Assembly (NCBI RefSeq): GCF_002878395.1
Contig: NC_061120.1
Location: 118,041,213 to 118,105,212, forward strand
DNA length: 64,000 bases
Reading direction: 5' to 3'
From: Capsicum annuum
Taxonomy: Eukaryota > Streptophyta > Magnoliopsida > Solanales > Solanaceae
The notes beneath the pieces are model-generated. The model did not search any database. It was not told where the DNA came from and saw nothing but the letters and a program-made list of their open reading frames with translations. Both the position numbers and the translations under genes were made by a program. Positions 11,320 through 22,137 of the stretch are shown one piece after another (position 1 is the first letter of the stretch; the number at the start of each line of letters is the position of its first letter).

Positions 11320-11348
11320 AATCCACTTCTTTCTTTCGATTACATAGT
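11320..11348 (+). promoter_or_regulatory. splice-acceptor-like site just before gag 2
   Basis: AGTCTAATCC (CTAAT branch-point-like), then CACTTCTTTCTTTCG and ATTACATAG end one base before the gag ATG at 11349. This is the same architecture as unit 1 and the third gag-only element. Confidence 0.55.
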
Positions 11349-12529
11349 ATGCTTTCTCACAGAGATTTTGTCCATGGGGTGGATGACCAACCCCCACAGC
11401 CAATAGATCCTGAGAATGAGACTTTGTCATATGTAGAGTTTTGTGTAGTTTTCCAGGTGCTAGCCCAAGCTGTGACTGATGTTCAGAGTAATTGTCAGGC
11501 TGCCGCCCCACCTCAGCATGTTGGGAATTCTGTCGTAGCCAGGGTTAGAAATTTTATTAAAATAAACCCGCTAGAATTCTTTAGGTCAGTAGTAAGTGAG
11601 GACCCACGATATTATCTAGAAGAAGTGAAGAAGATCACCCGGGTTATGCATGTTTTTAAGGAGGGAAGTGTGGAATTAGCATCTTATAGGCTGAAAGATA
11701 TTGCTCATAATTAGGTAGTGATGTGGGAAAAGAGTATAGGGGAGAATGCAGCTCCTATGACTTAGTTAGAGTTTCAGAGTGCCATTCTAGATAGATTTTT
11801 CCCACTAGAGACGAGAGAGGCTAAGGTAGAAGAGTTTATGAACCTAAGGCAATGTTCTATGTCCGTGATAGATTATTGTCTTAAGTTTAACCAATTATCT
11901 ATGTATGTTCCCGACTTGATAGCTGACCTTAGAATGAGTATGAGTAAGATTTTGACTGGGGTATCGAGTGATATATTGAAAGAGAATAGAGCTTCTATGC
12001 TCAATAGAGACATGGATCTTTCTAGGCTAATGATGCATGCACAACAAATTAAGGCAGATAAAATAAAAGAAAGAGAGAGAGTGAGTAAGAGAGCCAGAAT
12101 AAGTAGTAATAGTTTCTTCCAAGCAGGGTCACAAAGTGATAACCTTTCTCACCATACTCAAAAGTTTTCAGTCCCAGCTCCATCCTAATCTAGTGCACGA
12201 CGCTCCAAGATCCAGAGTAGTAAGAGTAGAGGTCTTACCTTCCCGCTGTGTGAAGAATGTGGTAAGAATTAGAAGGGTGTATATAGATATGGTAGTGATG
12301 TGTGTTTTGGATGTGGCGAGCCAGGTCACAAAGTTTGAGACTATCCTAAGCCAGTTCGCTGAAGTCAGCACAGTCGTACTTCAACTCATAACAAATTTTA
12401 TACACTTCAGACTCACCAAGATCATTAAAATTTCCCTGACATAGACCCGAGTAGGTTATGAGCCCTTCATATTTGTGATATGCATTGTTAGATCCCTTGC
12501 TTCCATTTCGAGCTTGTATGTTAGCATGA
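11349..12529 (+). pseudogene. gag of gag-only element, unit 2 (best preserved copy)
   Basis: One frame from ATG at 11349 carries the whole gag, broken by TAG at 11712-11714, TAG near 11763 and TAA at 12186-12188. Landmarks: VARVRNFIKINPLEFFRS, EDPRYYLEEVKKITRVM, SVELASYRLKDIAH, REAKVEEFMNLRQCSMSVIDY, LKFNQLSMYVPDLIADLRMSM, DLSRLMMHAQQIKADKIKER. These match the chromovirus (Tekay/Del) capsid domain. Then follows a basic region and a zinc knuckle CFGCGEPGHKV with the last Cys read as Tyr. At least two of the internal stops replace TGG (Trp) of the family. The reading reaches YALLDP (12479-12496) of protease and stops at 12527-12529 in a tail shared with unit 1. There is no pol. Function would be capsid formation only, with mobility dependent on other elements. 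Confidence 0.88.
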
Positions 12530-12569
12530 GTCAGGCATGAGTTTCAGATAAGTTACAATCAGTCATTAT
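12530..12569 (+). other. remnant 3' UTR of gag-only unit 2
   Basis: Only about 40 bp separate the gag-tail stop from LTR3. Unit 1 has over 500 bp here, so unit 2 has lost most of its 3' UTR and the polypurine tract. Plus-strand priming would not work, so this copy cannot move in its present form. Confidence 0.7.
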
Positions 12570-15500
12570 TGTATTAAGGTAGAACCATGATTCAAGCTCA
12601 TGTTAAATAAATCTTAGTTATTTGGTAGTTTTATGATCATGTTTGATATGTAGTAAGGCCTTAAATACATCCTAGCTATTAGACGAATCAAAAACATCCC
12701 TTACCGATTGAATTCTTGAGAAAGACATTGCCACAGTCAACATCAAATAAGCATATTTCCCATTATACAAAGAATTTTTGAGCTCATTGCCTACCAACAG
12801 ATATATAATTAAATTATCTTTCAAACGATACCAATTTCACCAAAATCTGATATTGGAGTAATAAGTTATGGCCGTTTTATTGAGAGTTGTTCGAGCTGTC
12901 CAGGAGTGACGAACAAGCTGACGGACCGTCAAGTTAGTGATGGCCCACCACTTTGGCCATCAAAACTGAAGTATTGAGGGCCTTTTATGGACTAAAAGTG
13001 ACGGTGGGAGTAAAGTGACGGTGGGAGTGACGGTTAGTCACCAGAGAGACGGTCCATCACTCTGACTGTTAGAATTGTCTGAGACAGCATTGAAGCACCA
13101 TTTTAAAGGGATGTTTAGGTCATTTTCACCCTATTTAATACCCAATCTCCCCAAATCAAATCTCATAACTTCTAATTCATCCAAAACATCAAATTATAGT
13201 TTATTTCTATGATCAAAACCCTTATTTCTTCTTCAAGAAAAATCAAGAGAAGTTAAAAAATCAAGAATCTCTCCAAGAACCTTCAAGAAAGAAGTTTCCC
13301 CAAGGTATGTAGATGTTGATTCATGGGTCCCTTTCATACAAGAAGCTCAAGTACCCTTTTATAAATATCAATGATTTATGTTTATGAATTTTTAATAATT
13401 CTTGTGATTAATGTTTGTGTACAAGAATCAAGTCTTGGCCTTAGTAAGTGGTATTTGTGTGGTAAATGGATTATGTACTTGTTGTTGATGTTGAATGATC
13501 TCCAAGATGGGATATTTGTATGGTTTCTATGAATTTATGATAATATATGAGTTGAAATCATGTAAATTTGGTTATTCATGATGAGTAGATGGGTTATTAT
13601 ACTTATGCCTCAATTGTGCATATGAGGTGTTCGATAAAATGTCTAAGAGACTAGAAATCAAGCATTGTAGTTAAATTGGGATCTAATGACAAATGGATGC
13701 TACACCCTTATTAAAACAATGACTTCTAAAATATTTTCAATGTGTTATAGTTATTGATGAAATATTCGTGAAGCTAGGTGGATGGATGTATGGCATGTAG
13801 TTATATGCACTCCTCTCCATGTATAAGACATTGCAAACTATAAGTGTCATGAAATGCCCTGGTTAATGAATTGTACCATGATAGTGTGAAATCCCCAAAT
13901 AAGTGTAAACCTATGCATGTCTAGTATTTAATGAAGGACCTTAGTGAACAAGTGGAGATATGATAGTAGTAAATTGCCAAATTATATGCCCTTTTACATG
14001 TGCTAAGTTTTTAATACATGCCAAGTGGTTAGCAAGTAAGTTATGACATAATAGTATGAGGTTTTCCTAAGACATGTGATACCCAAACATATGTCAAGAC
14101 TGATATAGCTATGAAATAGTTGAGGTAAAAACCTTGTTGAATGGAGTACGATCTAATAGCATGTTTTCCCTATGTTACTATATGATTATTATTTCAAGAT
14201 ACTTAAAGTGACCCTTTAGTAATTGTGATTACGAATAGAGGCCTATGTTTCGTAAATGCTTGATGTGATGCCTTATGCATTTTTCAGGGGGAAAGGATGT
14301 TATAACTCCTAATTACTTGAGACATGCTTGAATGCTTGTGTTGATGAATGAATCATTGTGATGATAAATGGATGATCATGATGATGCAAGCATGATTATG
14401 TTTTACTTTTATGTTATCAAGTCCTGGGGGTATTTATACCCGACAATAGAGCTACTGTCTAGAGTTGGTGTCAGTTTTGTGATTATTCCAATCGAGCCAA
14501 GATTCTCAGAACTTAGTGAACTACTAAACTCTGTATCCTTAGACAAGTGTAGAACATAAGAAAACTCTATAATCTAAGAAATCTCTGTAATTACTGCATC
14601 ACTAGTAATCTTTCCTCAGTCCTGTAAATTAGCTCAGATCTAATAGTATTCATATAATTCAAGTATAATCTTAGAAGTGATTTGTGTAATCTATTCAAGG
14701 TCTATATTGTCAGTCAGATACCATGATTTGATACCTCTTTCTGTCATATACAGAACTAAGTAATCTCAATTTTACTCAGTCAGATCTCTTGAGAAACATA
14801 ATCAGTATCAGATTCAGCTCAATCTAAGTTCAGTTAAGAATTAGATTAGTGTTTTTCATTAGGGATTAAGATTCAGCACTGAGTGAGCTCAAGGATGGAA
14901 ACTCACCTACTAGTAGAGGGTATGATTCTTAGAAGCAATCTTTGCACTCCCGAACTATGTAGCAAGAGTAGGTTGAGATATCATATCTGCTAGTTGAGGG
15001 TAGATGAGGTGGCTTGACCTATTAGATGAGGGCTCCACCATTGTCATTTGAGTACCTGATAGCTGAGGGTCAAATAAAGTTGTCTTTACCAGTGGCGCAG
15101 TACTGACACTCTTCTAACTAGAGCTCGGGTTGGACCCCAACTTAGCTTAGCAGGGCATATCAGTTAGAAGACTACTTCCCACAATCTCAAGTTTAGAATC
15201 TGTCTCAGACTTCAAAAAAGAGCTCGGTTTAGTGTGCAAAATGCAAGGCTGTTAGATACAGGCCATCAAATATGATTATCCGAAAATTCAAATAACCACG
15301 GCAAGATAGGCCAATCTTAAAATCAGTTATTAAGTAGTGTTATTATTCGCAGATTCAGAGACAACCTATTAGATAGGGTTGCTATCAGTTTCAAAAGCTT
15401 CAGATACACGTAGTCTTAGTATGTCCAGAAATTTTAGAATTTTAGTATATTCAGTATCAGTTACCAGAGTTATTTTGAGTATACACAGTGACAGTATGCA

Positions 15501-16063
15501 CAGTATGTTTAGTAATTACAGATTCTTTATGTATGCTAATCCAGCTCTTGTATATTATTCAGTTAAGTTATGTTCATGCATTAGCCCTTGCATTTAGCCT
15601 TACCTCGTTTACATACTCGGTATATTTTTTACTGACGCATTTGGGCTATGGTGTTTTATTTTACACCATAGGTTCAAAGGCACAAGATCCAGAGTATCCC
15701 CATCAGTTCAGTCCCAGTCAGTAGTAGTAGCAGTGAGTCCACTTCTTTCGAGGACGAATCTCATTTTACTATTATTACATCAGAGTTTATTTATATTTTC
15801 AGTTGACGGATTTAGTTGGGGACATGTCCCACCAACTTCACAGTTCAGACAATTTAAAAGCTTTTTAGACGGATGTTGATGTATTAGTATTCTATTTTTA
15901 GTTTTGAGTATGTACAAATGTATTGAACCTTATGGCCAGTTTTGGCATTTATTTTAGATATTATGCAGTATATAGGTACAAATATTAGTAAAGGGTTAGC
16001 ATATGGTCCTTTGGGTTCATAAGAATCATGTGACATCTCGGGATGGGATCTCGGGGTGTTACA
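12570..16063 (+). repeat. LTR3 of the tandem gag-only array (3494 bp)
   Basis: Begins TGTATTAAGGTAGAACC (the usual TGTAATACCCCGAG stretch is shortened) and ends TCGGGGTGTTACA. Same landmarks as LTR2: cassette about 12905-13080, TATA-like 13132-13140, donor CCAAG|GTATGTAG at 13304/13305, palindrome GGGTATTTATACCC 14428-14441, perfect palindrome GGGACATGTCCC 15819-15830. The donor-proximal hairpin is degraded in this copy. It is the terminal LTR of the array; the next bases start an unrelated gag fragment. Confidence 0.9.
12995..13028 (+). repeat. 17-bp perfect tandem duplication in the LTR3 cassette
   Basis: AAAGTGACGGTGGGAGT occurs twice in a row (12995-13011 and 13012-13028). LTR2 has one copy. 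It shows that the cassette grows by local duplication of its words. Confidence 0.9.
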
Positions 16064-17110
16064 AGAAGAAAGAATGGGATGCAGCCTTCACATCTTTCTA
16101 TTTAGGAAGATCTCCTGAATGAGCATGTATCTCATGCTGAATTTTGATATATTTTCACTACCTTATCTCATTTAGTAGTAGTTTAGAAGAATTAACAGGT
16201 TGGTATCCTATCTAGGCTATGGTTCATGCTTAGCATAGTAACAAAGAGAAGTGTAGGGATAAAGAGAGAGTGAATAAGTAGGATAGAATGGGTGGTTTTA
16301 AGTTAGGGTCATAGATTAGTAACGATTCCTAGTTCTACTAAAAATTCTTAGCCCTAGCTCCTTCTTTAGCTAGTGCAACAGTTCAAAAGTTCAGGAATGA
16401 CAACTAGGATAGAACCCTAGGCTCTAGGCCCTATGGTAGCATGATTAATAGTTGTACTAAATTGCTCTATGAGAGGTGTGGTTAGAATTATTAGGGTGTG
16501 TGTAAAACTGGTAGTGGTGTGTGTTTAGGATTTAGAAAGCCAGGCCATAGGATTATAGAGTACCTATAGGTTGGTCAGCATAGTCATTCCTAAGTTCCAT
16601 TCTATCTCCCGACTCAGCAGGGTGCAACTTCCAGTGCAACCAATAGTTAGTGTTAGAATAGGTTATATGTACCCCAGTCTTGGCATGATCAGGAAAGTTC
16701 TACCGATCTGGTTATAGGTACTTTATAGGTCATTCATCTTTATGTTTATATTTTATTAGAACCCGAAGCATTGCTTTCTTTATGACTCCTTATATAGCTG
16801 TTAGTTTTGTGTCAGTCCAAAAAAAATAGCAGAGGCTTTCTCAGTATCTACCCCAGTGGATAAATCTATTGCAACTAGATAGGTATACAGAAATTGGTTG
16901 GTTGCAGTACCTTAAAAAATCACTTTAGTTGATCTTATGGAGTTAGATATGACTGATTTGGATGTCATTCTTGACTTGTATAGGATACACTCATGTTATG
17001 CCTCATTTTATAGAAGAAATAGATTCATTCAATTTTAGTTTCTCAATAAGCCAGTCATTAAATGAAGGGGTAGTACCTCAGTGCTTAAGGGCTAGATTTA
17101 TTTTAACATC
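16064..17110 (+). pseudogene. Ty3/gypsy gag C-terminus and protease, strongly decayed (fragment J)
   Basis: Directly after LTR3 lies a different gag remnant. Readable islands in mixed frames are KEKCRDKERVNK, a zinc-knuckle block with LYERCG, GVCKTGSGVC and KPGHR, the linker TQQGATSSATNS, and NRLYVPQSWHDQESS. Protease follows with LLEPEA-like residues (family LLDPGA, catalytic Asp read as Glu), then MTPYIA and a shifted DLDVILD-like segment near 16950. Unlike the gag-only units it continues past the protease active-site motif, so it derives from an autonomous element. Stops occur every 20-40 codons. RT is not visible. Confidence 0.7.
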
Positions 17111-17694
17111 CCTTCTTAGAATCCTATAACAATATAAGATCTAGAGTTAGAAGCATAAATCCAAAAGTTTAGCAGAAGTAAGGTGGAGATAGTATTAGCT
17201 AAATTTAGTAAATGATGTATCCATAGGGTTAGTTGTATGAAAGGTGAATCAGCAGGCCTGAAACTGTGTATGCAATAAATTAAGTTTAATATGATGATGT
17301 GGATGCACTTATATAGTACCCTTGAGTTGTTAAGTTTGAATGAAGCTAGTAATCTAACAATTAAAAGTTTAGAAATATCTATGTTACCTGTTAGAATCTA
17401 AGTTTGAACTCATCGTATGGTGGAAATCATGAACATTCTAAGTTAGTTGGTGTTTAAGTTATTATGTGATGACTATTAGGCTACACAAAGTTGAAAGTTG
17501 TTTCTCAGAATGGAGTATTAGCAGTGGGTTTTGCTCTTTTAAGTGTAGTCTTTTAGGGTGAATTTGTTACTAATGAGCATTGTCATATTCCAAACTTTAT
17601 AGTAAAGTGGTTGCAATTCAATTTAGAGTTTATCAAAAAGGGTCCTACAAAGTTAGAGTGATGGCCTATAACTAAAGGGGAGATGATAGAATAA
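17111..17694. other. unassigned AT-rich sequence
   Basis: No convincing coding, LTR or RNA feature. It may continue fragment J; if so it was split by the Athila/Tat-like insertion at 17700 and continues at 25441. Confidence 0.4.
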
Positions 17695-17699
17695 GTAAC
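17695..17699 (+). other. left target-site duplication (GTAAC)
   Basis: GTAAC directly precedes the 5' LTR start at 17700. GTACC directly follows the 3' LTR end at 25435. Four of five bases match, consistent with an old 5-bp duplication made at integration. Confidence 0.6.
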
Positions 17700-19231
17700 T
17701 GATGAGTGGTGATTTTAACACTCATTTGCACTTAGTTTTAGTGCATATTACCTCTTCTTAAATGAGTAAATGAATCATAATTGTAATTTAATGCACTGAT
17801 ATCCACTCTTTACAGGTATAGAAGTTTAAAAGAGAAAGATATGTGAATTGGATCTTGAAATTATCAAAAGGGGTTAGAAAAAGTGCAGCTAAAGACCTAC
17901 ATTGAACTAGCCTCATTTATCACAGTCGCGGGCCATGGGTTGCGGTTGTGGTCAAGATGGTCAATCAACCTTTACAATGAAAGTCAATCGTGGTTGCGTA
18001 GCCGCCGTTGCACCCAGACTTGCGAGATCGCGGCCTGGCAAAAATGTTTAGCCCAAGGGCAAAGCAGTAATTGTATGTGCTGATCGCAATTTGAACAAAA
18101 AAACTTATGTCCTAATTTGATGCATCCTTCATCCCATCACATTCCTTCTTACTCAATTCCTCTAGTTTTGCTTAGGGTTTTGTAGACTCCATTTTTTAGA
18201 AGGAATTATTGTATAATTTTTGGGTGAAGAATACATTTGAGACTTTCCAACTTAAAGAATTATTACGTCCATTGTTGATAGTGTGGAGGAGCCAAGTTTG
18301 AAATAACATTCCCTTAGGTCTACCACAAATTAATTTAATGGAGATTGTAGGTATATCTATGCTTATTTATCTTTTGTGTAGCTAAATCTCCCTCTTTAGG
18401 TTATTTGTGAATAGGGATTAAAGTGTGTCTGGGTTGTGATTGTTAGCATCTATTTGGTAGTTCTTCTTTATGGGTTCTATTACTGCTATGCTATTTTAGT
18501 TGGGATTTTATGAGTGAAAGCTCTAAATACCCATATGGGCTAGATAGGTGAAAGATCCAACCTCTAAAACACCTAAGGCTATTATCGAAAGAATGGTTTT
18601 GGGTGAGGTTTAGGAATATATGTCATCCTCAAAAGAAGGATATGGAGACCAAAGAAATGATAGACAATTATGAGTGTAGTTTTATAAATTCGTACTATCT
18701 TAGAATTATAGGTGAAATTGAGGTTGACTATGCCTTGGGTCTTATCCTAGAAAAATGGATTCCTTTATTGAGGTTGTGGTTGCTAATTGTTGAACACATC
18801 CATTAGGTATTTGGAAGGATAAATGGGTGAATGTTTGGTGATTTATTGAAAGACTGGCATCAAAATCTATAACTAAAGCTAGCCATAGTTGACTTACTAA
18901 ATTGATGTTGATGACTAACTCCCATATGTCACTACCTTAGTAATGCATAATCCCAAGATCCAAGCATAATTGTTATAATTCTAAATATTAGTACCCATGA
19001 ATGTATTCTAGAAAATCCCAAAATGAAACATTAGTGTTGGAACTCACCTGCCCCATTTTATCTTTTTGTACCATTTGTTTGAATTTAGCTTGTAACTATC
19101 ATTTTAAATTAATTTGATTACCACTCACATTGTTCCTTGTGGATTCAGCCCAGACTTAGACTCCAAAGTTGGGTAAATATATTGATGACGACCTCCTTTT
19201 ACTCAAATTGACATGTATTTGAGCTTTATCA
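17700..19231 (+). repeat. 5' LTR of the Athila/Tat-type element (1532 bp)
   Basis: Starts TGATGAGTGGTGATTTTAAC and ends TTTATCA. It matches 23936-25435 along its length, including TTAGTGCATATTACCT, CACAGTCGCG..CCATGGGTT, the AAGAATACATT.GAGACTTTCC block, and TAATGCATAATCCCAAGATC. A cassette of words such as CAGTCGCGGGCCATGGGTTGCGG at about 17920-18030 occupies the promoter-proximal position seen in the other LTR families. Confidence 0.85.
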
Positions 19232-19235
19232 AAAA

Positions 19236-19253
19236 TGGCGCCGTTGTCGGGGA
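19236..19253 (+). other. primer-binding site, tRNA-Asp type
   Basis: TGGCGCCGTTGTCGGGGA, four bases after the LTR end, matches the complement of plant tRNA-Asp 3' sequence used by Athila/Tat elements (usual form TGGCGCCGTTGCCGGGGA) with one substitution. Confidence 0.92.
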
Positions 19254-19369
19254 GGAATTGGGTGTATTGAGTTAGTAGGGAATTTTAGCTTACTTGCTTA
19301 AATTCAAGCTTGTATATATGTGTTGGTGATTTTTCATCATAGGTAGATTTCATTTTATTTTTACTTTTC

Positions 19370-20238
19370 TTGATGGAATCTTCTAACAAATATGAGTTCA
19401 ATGATTGGAAGTCATATCTTGACCCACCATGTTCATATCTTTACCCACCACACTTCACGAGAGATTGTAAGAATGCTCCTCGAGGAGACATTTTACCGTC
19501 TCCATCCAATTGGGAGAATGGTTGCCCTATGTGCATCTGTCCAAAAGGACATTGGGATGCGTGTCTAGACACCCCCTCCCCTTATGATACTAATCTTATT
19601 TCTAGTTATTCCTATGATTTATTTAGGTCATATGATGAGAAATAGGAAGAATAATGCACCGAGTCCAGTGGTTGTGACCCAAGGTTATTAGCCATCTTAG
19701 ATTGGGTTGATTCCACGGGGGACAATAAGGAATACATGTATAAACGGAGGACAGATATCAAGAAAGAACTATTGTGCTGAGAAGAACAGCTTGAAACTGT
19801 CACTACCTTTCCCAATAATCAAGAGCAGTGTTACGAGAAGAGAAACCAAGATTTGATGATGAGCTCAATAGCGAAGATTCTTCAATGACTTCCCAATTTT
19901 TTGACTCATATGAGGGAGAAGACACCAAAATAAAGAAAGTGAGTATAGAGTCAAACGAAGACATAATGCATTGTGCTCATGATGACTCTAGCTCATTTTA
20001 GGGTGAGTACGTTCCATTGGATTCAATTCCCAACATAAAGGACAGACCCTATTCTAACCACTTTTCAATATTTTGCTTGTTGGATTGGATGAAAGTCTAT
20101 ATACCCAAGTTATTGATGTGCCTTGGAGTGAATGAACTCCTCCCTTATTTAGTTAAAATTGACATTCCAACGGAGCATATGGATCTCCCAACATCAATGG
20201 CTGACAAACTCAACTTTAAAAGTACAAGGAATGGCTAA
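19370..20238 (+). pseudogene. degraded acidic open frame of the Athila/Tat-type element, function unknown
   Basis: A frame starting MMESSNKYEFNDWKSYLDPP runs to 19645 and includes a Cys/Pro-rich CPMCICPKGHWDAC. After a stop and a shift a second frame resumes near 19850 with DDELNSEDSSMTSQFFDSYEGEDT, rich in Asp, Glu and Ser, crosses a TAG at about 20000 and ends with PTEHMDLPTSMADKLNF at 20238. The reading frame, position after the PBS and composition suggest one former protein of about 290 residues. I do not recognise a gag domain in it. It could be a highly diverged gag N-terminus or a captured host or accessory ORF. Confidence 0.5.
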
Positions 20239-21540
20239 TTGATGATCATGATTTTACCTACGGAACCAATCTAAAAATCTGATGTGAAGTTGGGTAAAAG
20301 GTTAAAATCTTTAAAATGGCTGGATCAAAGATTTCTTGTCATCTCTCCACGTCTTCCAAGTGTCATCTTAGAATATTTAAAGCTTTTGTTCCTATACCAT
20401 TCATTGAATAATAATCAAAGATGGGACAAAAATTCAAATTTTCTAAGTGCAGACATAAAATAGATGAATAGAGGTTTCATGCTACGACATTAAACTAAGC
20501 TCTTGATGGAAGGAAACCCATCACACCAACAAAAGTGGTTCGTATCTTTTTTGTTTATGCATGCTAGGGTAGATTTTAATTTGTATTGTTGTTCGTATGC
20601 ATGCAGAATCCATAAAGTATTGGTGCTTAGGGGAATTGTATTTGAAATTTGAAATTTGAAATAAGAGATGTATGAATTTGGAAAATGGACTAAGCGGGAC
20701 ATGCAGGAACCCCAGATGCTTGGTCTCAGTTACCACGACCATAGTCTATTTCTCTATGATCACGGAGACCATGTGACTGCGTGTGTAACTTAGACCGTGA
20801 TCACGGTTTACTCAGATTAAAAAGACCATCCGACTGCCATGCACCCACTCACTTTAGTTTAAAATTTGCTCATAATTTATCTTAAATTTGTGGCCTCTCA
20901 AGAGTATTCAAGGTTTCATTTCAAACCTTTTGTAGTAGTTACCTAGTATGTAGTTTCAAACTCTCTTACATTTACTATTATATTAGGCTTAGGAAAGGTA
21001 GCTAGGAATGAACTTACAATAGTGTTATAATGTCAATATTGGGCTTATTTGTAATTATATTAATGGTTAGCTGTTGTAGCTATCTACGCATCATTTGGGG
21101 AAGTTTTGAGTACCCATATTCTAATCTAGACTAGTTATAATTGACGTGTACAATACGTGTCCATTTATTGCCCAAATAAGTTCAACATGAATTCCTTCGA
21201 ATTTGAGGCTACAATCTTGCTATGTAGGGATATTTTATATGTTTATGATGTTGCACACCTAGTAGGAAGACAAAGTTGGTGTTAAGATCATTTTTATATA
21301 GCAATGGCAGAATTGTTAGCTGTGGTATTAGGTATTGCGACTGCGGTCCTGCTAACCGCGACTGTAGTATTGTGATGGTAGTAAATGCTCCATGATCACC
21401 ATAGCTTCCTAGAAAAACCCAAATATCATCACATCTATTTTCACCACAGAATATCCTATAATAGTGCCACATGTTTTTCCCTTGTTAATCTAGCGTAAGT
21501 TTTTCTTAAAAAATATTAAAAATCATCTGAAGTGTCCTAT
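20239..21540 (+). other. non-coding interior with cassette-like words
   Basis: No coding signal. At about 20710-20850 and 21310-21400 there are words such as ACCATAGTC, GACCGTGATCACGG, GCGACTGCGGTCC and ACCGCGACTGTAG that resemble the phrase cassettes of the LTRs (CAGTCGCGG..). Two such blocks inside an element suggest that a further, very old LTR-like piece lies within the interior. Confidence 0.45.
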
Positions 21541-22137
21541 ATACAGGTACTCAGCTACAGGAAAGGAGACTTAGATGAATTCGGAGCCTTGCTTCTGGAA
21601 AGCCACTACCTATATTAGAAGAACCTCCTAAGGTCCAAGCTACACCTAGAATGGAGTATTACTATGGACCCCTAGTGAAGTTCCCATAATTCCTTGATAG
21701 AATATCTGCTATCACGAAAAATGCTCCCGGACTAACACAAGGGCTAGGAGAATCCTCCACTACTCTTCATTCATATGCAGCTCAGGTTGACTGTAAATTA
21801 TATCAAGAGGAGCTAAAGAAGAAAGGTTCTAGGGTCGCCAAATTGGAAAGGGCATTTTCAACCTTTGCAATATCACATAGGACCATCTGGGAGTCATAGG
21901 AACGATTATTGTGGAGGGAAAAAAAGAGAAAAATTTTTCACAAAGATGTGGAGAGGGGTTAAGGGAATCTTCAAGGTGCTTAAGCCTATCGAACAACTAC
22001 CTTTGTCAAGGAATGATAGTGATAATAGAGCCGCTACTAAGGGTTCTGGTGCTAATGACAATGGAGATGATGCAGGGTATACTGGATATAATGACCAAAA
22101 TTTAGGGAGAATCCTTTACTCTTACCTTAATAACTAG
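21541..22137 (+). pseudogene. degraded open frame with a probable coiled-coil segment
   Basis: Broken frames give RKGDLDEFGALLLESHY, then KLYQEELKKKGSRVAKLE and RAFSTFAISHRTIW, then KREKFFTKMWRGVKGIFKVLK and a Gly/Asn/Asp-rich tail ending at 22137. The charged heptad-like stretch (about 21790-21900) could form a coiled coil. Neighbouring positions in Athila/Tat elements hold gag or an extra ORF, but I recognise no family here. At least three stops and two shifts are needed to read it. Confidence 0.4.

Noticed and set aside
13321..13345. Donor-proximal hairpin in LTR3
   Set aside because: The stem is broken by two mismatches there, so it is not counted as support for the conserved structure.
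17883..18083. 66-codon Cys/Trp-rich frame as a small secreted peptide gene
   Set aside because: It lies within the LTR cassette of the Athila/Tat-type element; the paired LTR copy at 24130-24330 does not keep the frame.
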